Shown here in pieces: positions 42,978 through 48,242 of a stretch of 48,242 nt of DNA. Under the pieces are notes generated by a model. The model was not told the DNA's origin and did not search any database. It saw nothing but the letters and a program-made list of their open reading frames with translations. The stretch comes from Actinomycetes bacterium (GTDB lineage: Bacteria > Actinomycetota > Acidimicrobiia > Acidimicrobiales > RAAP-2): the NCBI GenBank assembly GCA_021803085.1, contig JAJZMD010000103.1, forward strand, positions 1 to 48,242. Reading direction: 5' to 3'. The position numbers and the translations under genes are program-made. Within the stretch, counting starts at the first letter, position 1; each line of letters opens with the position of its first letter.

Positions 42978-43802
42978 TCAGCGCCAGGGAAGATCCGCCA
43001 CGAAGGCCCAGCTGCGCCGGTGGATCGCCGACAGACCGTACCCCGCCAGGGCGATCCGATGGCGGGGCGACGGGTAGCCTTTGTTCCGCTCGAAGCCGTA
43101 CGGCGGGAAGTGGACCGCCTCTTCGCGCATCATGCGGTCCCGCACCACCTTGGCGAGAACGGACGCCGCCGCCACCGCGGCGCACCGGGCGTCGGCGCCG
43201 ACGATCGTGAGCACCCGCGAGGGCACGGGGGCGTCCGGGAGCCTGAAGCCGTCGTCCGGCGACGTGCGCGCCGTCTGTTGCGCGACGACCGCCTCGGCGA
43301 GGAAGTCGTAGGACCCGTCGATCACGAGGGCGTCGGGGACGAGGTCGAGCCGGGCGAGCGCCCGGTGGGCCGCGAGCCGCCACGCCCGCGTCATCCCGAA
43401 GCGGTCGCACTCCTCGGCGGTCGCGTGCCCGACCGCTGCGTCGGCGCACCAGCGCGCGACGTCGTCGAAGACGAGCTCGCGGCGGTGCTCGCCGAGCATC
43501 TTGGAGTCGCGGAGCCACCGGGGCACGGTGCGCGCACGCAGCCCGGCGTGCACGACCGCGACCCCCACGCTGAGCGGGCCGGCCCATGCGCCGCGGCCCA
43601 CCTCGTCGACGCCCGCCACCCACCGGCATCCCTCTCGCCACAGCCCGCGCTCCACGTCGAGCGTCGGGCGGGGGGCAGGGGCGCGGGCAGCGGCGGGGAC
43701 AGGGGCGCGGGCGCCCGCGGGAACGCGGGCGCCGGTGGGGACGCGGGCGCGAGCAGAGGGGACACGAGCAGAGGGGGCCGCGTCCACCTCGCCCCCGGTC
43801 AT
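42978..43802 (-). CDS. rnhB: Ribonuclease HII
   Basis: 274 residues. Core motifs: WVAGVDEVGRGAWAGPLSVGVAVV (Asp-Glu pair), DSKMLGEHRRELVFDDV, LVIDGSYDF (third acidic residue) and ASVLAKVVRDRMM (fourth), followed by NKGYPSPRHRIALAGYG. It removes ribonucleotides and RNA primers from DNA. A 44-residue Ala/Pro/Arg/Val-rich N-terminal extension is unusual. ATG 43802 overlaps the rpiB-like stop by ATGA. Confidence 0.9.
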   Translation of the reverse strand: MTGGEVDAAPSARVPSARARVPTGARVPAGARAPVPAAARAPAPRPTLDVERGLWREGCRWVAGVDEVGRGAWAGPLSVGVAVVHAGLRARTVPRWLRDSKMLGEHRRELVFDDVARWCADAAVGHATAEECDRFGMTRAWRLAAHRALARLDLVPDALVIDGSYDFLAEAVVAQQTARTSPDDGFRLPDAPVPSRVLTIVGADARCAAVAAASVLAKVVRDRMMREEAVHFPPYGFERNKGYPSPRHRIALAGYGLSAIHRRSWAFVADLPWR

Positions 43803-44215
43803 CGCGGCGGCTCGAGCCGGGCGACCAGCGGCAGCTCCGACGGGTCGGCGTCGGTGTGCAGGAAGGCGTCCAGCATCTCGGCGGCGACGGCCTCCGTCGT
43901 GAGGCGCAACCCGAACGCGAGCACGTTCGCGTCGTTCCACCGGCGCGCGCCCGCAGCGGTCGCCGCGTCGGTGCAGAGTGCCGCGCGCACGCCCGGCACC
44001 TTGTTGGCGGCGATCGACACCCCGGTTCCCGTCGTGCAGCAGACCACCCCGCGATCGGCCTCGCCCGAAGCGACCGCCTCACCGACGGCACGGCCGGCGT
44101 CCGGCCAGTCCGAGCCTTCCGCCAGGACCTCCACCTCGTGCCCCTCGGAGCGGAGGAGCTCCACGACCGCCGCCGTGAGGGGGGTCCGCTCGTCCGTGCC
44201 GAAGGCGATCCTCAC
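43799..44215 (-). CDS. rpiB: RpiB/LacAB-family sugar-phosphate isomerase
   Basis: 138 residues. Start RIAFGTDERTPL, then GVVCCTTGTGVSIAANKVPGVRAALC with the catalytic Cys, and NDANVLAFGLRLTTE. This is the ribose-5-phosphate isomerase B fold. In true RpiB the start is usually GxDHxG, so the specificity could differ. GTG 44215 has GGGGAG upstream and TACGGT about 22 bases before. Confidence 0.8.
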   Translation of the reverse strand: MRIAFGTDERTPLTAAVVELLRSEGHEVEVLAEGSDWPDAGRAVGEAVASGEADRGVVCCTTGTGVSIAANKVPGVRAALCTDAATAAGARRWNDANVLAFGLRLTTEAVAAEMLDAFLHTDADPSELPLVARLEPPR

Positions 44216-44340
44216 GACGGGCTCCCCATGTGGTGCCACCGTACCGACACGGGGACCGTCGTGCGGGCCACACCACGGGAACGTCGACCGGGCGCCGGCG
44301 TGCGCCCGCCGTCCGCCGATGTACCGCATGGCGGGCGCCC

Positions 44341-44353
44341 TAACCTTGCCCGC
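44341..44353 (+). promoter_or_regulatory. -10 box of the alpha-mannosidase gene
   Basis: TAACCT (44341-44346) lies 7 bases before ATG 44354. Confidence 0.5.
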
Positions 44354-47056
44354 ATGGCTCCCCGCAGGGTCGCGATCGTGCCCCACACCCACTGGGACCG
44401 GGAGTGGTACGAGCCCTTCCAGTCGTTCCGCCTCCGGCTCGTCGAGGTGGTCGGCGAGCTGCTCTCCCTCCTCGAGTCCGACCCCTCCTACGCCAGGTTC
44501 CTCTTCGACGGCCAGGCGGCGGCGCTCGACGACTACCTGGAGGTCCGCCCCGAGACAGAGGGGCGGATCAGGAACCTCGCCGCGTCGGGCCGGCTCGCGG
44601 TCGGGCCGTGGTACACGCTCATGGACGAGTTCCTCGTCTCGCCCGAGACGATCGTGCGCGACCTGCAGCTCGGCGTGCGTACGAGCGCGGCGTTCGGCGG
44701 GGCCATGCAGGTGGGCTACCTGCCCGACATGTTCGGGCACGTCGCCCAGATGCCCCAGCTCCTCCGTCTCGCCGGGTTCGAGCACGCGGTGGTCTGGCGC
44801 GGCGTGCCCGCGTCGATCACGTCCACCGGGTTCGTCTGGGAAGCGCCTGACGGGTCCTCCGTCCGTGCCGAGTACCTGCCGTTCGGCTACGGCAACGGGT
44901 CGCTCCTGCCCGACGACGCCAAGGCGCTGGTCAGAAGGGTGCGCGACCACCTCGAGCAGATCGGGCCCTTCCTCGTCTCGGACCTCCTGCTCATGAACGG
45001 CTCGGACCACCTGCCGCCCCAGCCCGGGCTCGGGCGCGTCGTCGCCGAGGCGAACGCCCTCCAAGACGATCTGCGCTTCGAGATCACGTCCCTCCCCGAG
45101 TACCTCGCGCGGGCCCCGGCCGACGGGCTCCCCAGGTGGCGCGGTGAGCTCCGCTCGGGCGCGCGGGCGAACGTGCTCATGGGCGTCACGTCCAACCGCG
45201 TCGACGTGAAGCGCGCGGCGGCAGCCGCCGAGCGGGCCCTCGAGCGCCGCGCGGAGCCCTACGCCGCGCTGTTCGTCCCTTCCGAGTCCTGGCCGGAGGC
45301 GCAGCTCGACCTGGCGTGGAAGGAGGTCGTGCGGAACGCGGCGCACGACTCGATCTGCGCGTGCTCCGTGGACGACGTCGTCGACGAGGTGCTGCAGCGC
45401 TTCGCAGCCGCCCGCGCGATCGCCGACGGCCTCGCGGCGCGGGCCCTCGGCGCCCTCGGCGCGTCGATGTCCGCGCCGGGCCCGGTGATCGTGAACCCCT
45501 CGGCCCGGGAGCGCAGCGGGACCGTCGAGGTCGTCGTCTCCGACGACGGACCGGGCGAGCTCGAGGGCGCGTCGGCGCGCGGCGTCGTCCAGGTCGTCTC
45601 CGAGCGCGCGGGGCTGCCCGGCACCCTCACCCTCGACGCCCAGACCGTGCGCACGATCCTCGGCATGATCGACGGCACGAGGATCGACGCCGACGCGTGG
45701 GTCCAAGACGTCGTGATCGACGACGACGACACCGGCATCGACGTCACCGTCTCCATCGGCCCGGACGAGCGGCCCGAGCTTCCGATCGCCCGGGCTCGTG
45801 AGGACCTGATGGCGCGCCTCGGGGCGCGCCCCACCGCGCCGGTCCGTGTCCGTCTCGACCAGCCCCCGATCCGGCGGGTCGTCGCGCGCGTCGGGCCGGT
45901 GCCCGGCTTCGGCTGGCGGTCGTACGCGCCGTCGCCCCTCGCTCATCCGGTCACCGTGGAGGAGCGGACAGGTGCGGTGGTGATCGACAACGGCCTCCTC
46001 GCGGTGCGCGTCGACCTCTCCGACGGCACCTACTCGCTCGGCGACCTCACCGGGCTCGGTCGCCTCGTCGACGGTGGCGACCTCGGCGACTCCTACAACT
46101 ACTCGCCGCCGGCGAGCGACCTGGTCGTGGACGCGCCCGAGTCCGTGACGGCGGAAGCCAGCGAACGCGGGCCGGTCAGGGCGCGGGTCGTGGTCTCCAG
46201 CCGCTACCGATGGCCAGATCACGCGGAGACCTCCTCTCAACGCCGGGTGGGGACCCAGCTCGCAGACCTGACGACGACCCTCGAGCTGCGCGCCGACGAG
46301 GCGGTGCTGCGGGTGACGACGTCCTTCGTCAATCCCTCCCGGGACCACCGGGTGCGCGTCCACCTCCCGCTCCCCGAGCCCGCCTCGTGCTCGGAGGCGG
46401 AGTCCGCCTTCGGCACGGTCCTGCGGGGCCTCGACGCCGAGGGCCGCCCCGACGAGCGCGGTCTGCCGACGTTCCCCGCCCGCCGGTTCGTCCGCGCGGG
46501 CGGCCTCACCGTCGTCCACGACGGCGTGACCGAGTACGAGCTCGTCGACGTGACCGGCACCGGCGCGGACGCGAGGGCGCACACCCTCGCGCTCACGCTG
46601 TTGCGGTCGACGGGGATGCTCTCGCGCCTCGGCATGGCGTACCGCCCGTTCCCCGCGGGGCCGCTCACCCCCGTCGACGGGCTCCAGCTCGTCGGCAGGA
46701 CCGTGGAGCTCCGCTACGCCGTGGCGCTCGGCGACCAGGACCCCTGGACGCTCGCCGACGACGTGCTCCTCCCCCTCGAGGTGGTGGGATCCTTCGGCGG
46801 CGGTTGGCGTGAGGAGGCGGGGAGCGCGCTCGAGGTGGAGGGGGCGGAGGTGAGCTCGGTGCGGCGCGAGGGAGGACAGCTCGAGGTCCGCGTGTTCAAC
46901 CCCTGGGACAGTGCGACGACGGTGCGCGTCGGTGAGCGGTCCGGGTGGCTCGTGGACCTGCGCGGCTCCGCCCTTGCGCGCTTCGACGGCGCCTTCGAGC
47001 TCCGCCCCCACGGCATCGCGACCGTGCGCCTGGCCGGGCCCGAACCGCACCGGTAG
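44354..47056 (+). CDS. GH38 alpha-mannosidase
   Basis: 900 residues. The catalytic barrel begins VAIVPHTHWDREWYEPFQ (zinc His and Asp), then FLFDGQAAALDDYLE, GPWYTLMDEFLVS and GYLPDMFGHVAQMPQLL, in which Asp is the nucleophile. DLLLMNGSDHLPPQP supplies another zinc ligand. Beta-rich C-terminal domains follow (VIDNGLLAVRVDLSDG, SYNYSPPASD). It removes mannose from oligosaccharides or glycolipids, probably in the cytoplasm as no signal peptide is seen. Confidence 0.88.
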   Translation: MAPRRVAIVPHTHWDREWYEPFQSFRLRLVEVVGELLSLLESDPSYARFLFDGQAAALDDYLEVRPETEGRIRNLAASGRLAVGPWYTLMDEFLVSPETIVRDLQLGVRTSAAFGGAMQVGYLPDMFGHVAQMPQLLRLAGFEHAVVWRGVPASITSTGFVWEAPDGSSVRAEYLPFGYGNGSLLPDDAKALVRRVRDHLEQIGPFLVSDLLLMNGSDHLPPQPGLGRVVAEANALQDDLRFEITSLPEYLARAPADGLPRWRGELRSGARANVLMGVTSNRVDVKRAAAAAERALERRAEPYAALFVPSESWPEAQLDLAWKEVVRNAAHDSICACSVDDVVDEVLQRFAAARAIADGLAARALGALGASMSAPGPVIVNPSARERSGTVEVVVSDDGPGELEGASARGVVQVVSERAGLPGTLTLDAQTVRTILGMIDGTRIDADAWVQDVVIDDDDTGIDVTVSIGPDERPELPIARAREDLMARLGARPTAPVRVRLDQPPIRRVVARVGPVPGFGWRSYAPSPLAHPVTVEERTGAVVIDNGLLAVRVDLSDGTYSLGDLTGLGRLVDGGDLGDSYNYSPPASDLVVDAPESVTAEASERGPVRARVVVSSRYRWPDHAETSSQRRVGTQLADLTTTLELRADEAVLRVTTSFVNPSRDHRVRVHLPLPEPASCSEAESAFGTVLRGLDAEGRPDERGLPTFPARRFVRAGGLTVVHDGVTEYELVDVTGTGADARAHTLALTLLRSTGMLSRLGMAYRPFPAGPLTPVDGLQLVGRTVELRYAVALGDQDPWTLADDVLLPLEVVGSFGGGWREEAGSALEVEGAEVSSVRREGGQLEVRVFNPWDSATTVRVGERSGWLVDLRGSALARFDGAFELRPHGIATVRLAGPEPHR

Positions 47057-47080
47057 CACTCGCGGCACGGGCACCGCTGC

Positions 47081-48121
47081 TCAGTCCCCGACCTCCCGGA
47101 TCAGCGCGTCGTCCCACTCGGGCCGCGGCGGTCGCTCCATGAGCGCCGAGAGCGCGTCTGCAGGCGAGGTCTCCCCCGCGACGAGCGCCGCAACCTGCGC
47201 GGCGATGGGCATCTCCACACGATGGGCCTCCGCGAGCCCGACGAGGGGCCGGGCGGTCCGCACCCCCTCGGCCACCATGTGCATGCCTGAGAGGACCTCT
47301 TCGAGCTGGCGGCCGCTGCCGAGAGCCACACCGAGCGAGCGGTTCCGGCTCTGCGGGCTCGTGCACGTCGCCACGAGGTCACCGACGCCCGCGAGCCCTC
47401 CGAACGTGAGCGCGTGCCCGCCGAGCGCGAGCCCGAGCCGCACCTGCTCGGCCAGCCCACGGGTCACGAGCACCGCCCGCGTGTTGTCGCCGAAGCCGAG
47501 GCCGTCGCACACCCCGGCGGCGATGGCGATCACGTTCTTGCTCGCGCCGGCGATCTCGCACCCGACGACGTCGGTGCCGGTGTACACGCGGAAGGTGCCG
47601 CAGTGGAGAAGGTCTTGGACGCCGCGGGCGATCGACTCGTCCTCGCAGGCGACCACGGTCGCCGCGGGATGACCTGCGGCGACTTCGCGCGAGAGGTTCG
47701 GACCGGTCAGCACCGCGACGGGGTGACCGGGGAGCACCTCGGCGACGATCTCCGACATTCGCAGGTTCGTGCCGGTCTCGATCCCCTTCGCGAGGCTGAC
47801 GACCGCTGCACCTGCGGGCAGCAGCGGCGCCATGGCCTGGAGGACGGCGCGGACCCCGTGCGAGGGGACGGCCACGAGCACGACCGCCGCGCCCGCCACC
47901 GCGTCCGGGAGCGACGCAGTGACGCGCACCGACGGCGGGAGCGCGACCTCGGGCAGGTACCGGCGGTTCACGCGGGTCGTGTCGAGCTCCCGGGCGAGCT
48001 CGGACGAGCGCGCCCACAGGGTCACCGGCCCCTTGGCGGAGAGCAGGAGCGCGATCGTGGTGCCCCACGAGCCGGCGCCCACGACCGCGACGCCGCCGAC
48101 GTCTTCGGAGGAGCCTGACAC
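47081..48121 (-). CDS. gpsA: Glycerol-3-phosphate dehydrogenase [NAD(P)+]
   Basis: 346 residues. VAVVGAGSWGTTIALLL is the dinucleotide loop, VSLAKGIE the conserved Lys, LTGPNLSREVAAGHPAA and ASKNVIAIAAGVCDGLGFGDNTRAVLVTRGLAE the substrate and active-site parts. It makes sn-glycerol 3-phosphate for phospholipids. GTG 48121 is set by TAGGCT 8 bases upstream; the frame stays open to 48217. Confidence 0.92.
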   Translation of the reverse strand: MSGSSEDVGGVAVVGAGSWGTTIALLLSAKGPVTLWARSSELARELDTTRVNRRYLPEVALPPSVRVTASLPDAVAGAAVVLVAVPSHGVRAVLQAMAPLLPAGAAVVSLAKGIETGTNLRMSEIVAEVLPGHPVAVLTGPNLSREVAAGHPAATVVACEDESIARGVQDLLHCGTFRVYTGTDVVGCEIAGASKNVIAIAAGVCDGLGFGDNTRAVLVTRGLAEQVRLGLALGGHALTFGGLAGVGDLVATCTSPQSRNRSLGVALGSGRQLEEVLSGMHMVAEGVRTARPLVGLAEAHRVEMPIAAQVAALVAGETSPADALSALMERPPRPEWDDALIREVGD

Positions 48122-48135
48122 TCTGGCCGAGCCTA
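48122..48135 (-). promoter_or_regulatory. Leaderless -10 box of gpsA
   Basis: TAGGCT at 48130-48135 on the minus strand, 8 bases before GTG 48121. Confidence 0.5.
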
Positions 48136-48220
48136 CGGACGCCGTTGTCCCTCGTGCGAACCCTGACCGTCTCCTCCCGTCTCCTCCTCGATCCCCGTGC
48201 GGGCGTCGCCTCGCCACAGG

Positions 48221-48242
48221 TAGGGTGCAGCGCGTGAAAGGC
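48221..48242 (+). promoter_or_regulatory. Promoter and first codons of a gene leaving the window
   Basis: TAGGGT (48221-48226) lies 7 bases before GTG 48234. Only three codons (GTG AAA GGC) are inside the window, so the product is unknown. It is divergent from gpsA. Confidence 0.4.

Noticed and set aside
43799..47074. A 1091-codon minus-strand open frame across the mannosidase
   Set aside because: Only its last 139 codons (rpiB-like) have family motifs. The rest is an antisense shadow of the GH38 gene.

Overview
The window is about 48 kb of very GC-rich DNA with densely packed genes on both strands and many GTG or TTG starts. Three things point to a high-GC actinobacterium, and I would guess the class Acidimicrobiia. 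It has the fused actinobacterial 2-oxoglutarate enzyme Kgd. It has a secreted protein with cell-wall-binding repeats (CWB2 type). Many genes appear leaderless, with a TANNNT -10 box only 6 to 10 bases before the start codon. The class is inference; no rRNA or other marker gene is present.

Layout. 1-8000: the tail of a CitE-like lyase, an MBL-fold hydrolase, a 1158-residue secreted multidomain surface protein, a DUF3089 esterase and isocitrate dehydrogenase. 8000-13700: an accessory region. It holds a winged-helix regulator and a DUF6671 gene that share an operator-like motif, a small secreted protein behind 32-bp tandem repeats, and fragments of an NTF2-like gene, an IS21-type istA/istB pair and a type I restriction hsdR. 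A complete hicAB pair lies among them, and the region ends at tRNA-Val(TAC). 13800-22730: an inositol-phosphatase-like enzyme, a lipoprotein, a CHAP-domain wall amidase, small unknown proteins, a sigma-region-4-like protein, and a membrane/LysM/BTAD gene pair.

22600-27200: the cell-wall ligase ddl, a membrane-anchored MurF-like ligase and an alpha/beta hydrolase, all on the minus strand. A DUF433/DUF5615 toxin-antitoxin-like module lies between the BTAD gene and ddl, flanked by long direct repeats made from the 3' ends of those two genes. 27600-32510: three translationally coupled genes for a reduced UvrD-like helicase, a GlcD-type FAD oxidase and a ThDP enzyme. 32540-39700: xth and fabZ, then kgd followed by a NYN-type RNase fused through a histone-H1-like tail to a possible S1-like domain. 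39750-48242: an alpha/beta hydrolase coupled to an ArsB/SLC13-like permease, a DMT permease, rnhB/rpiB, a GH38 alpha-mannosidase, gpsA and the start of another gene.

The most distinctive signals are the repeat-flanked module inserted between convergent genes, the recurrent leaderless promoter geometry, the NYN/H1/S1 fusion beside kgd, the helicase that seems to have lost its 2B domain, and short tandem repeats scattered in and between genes.
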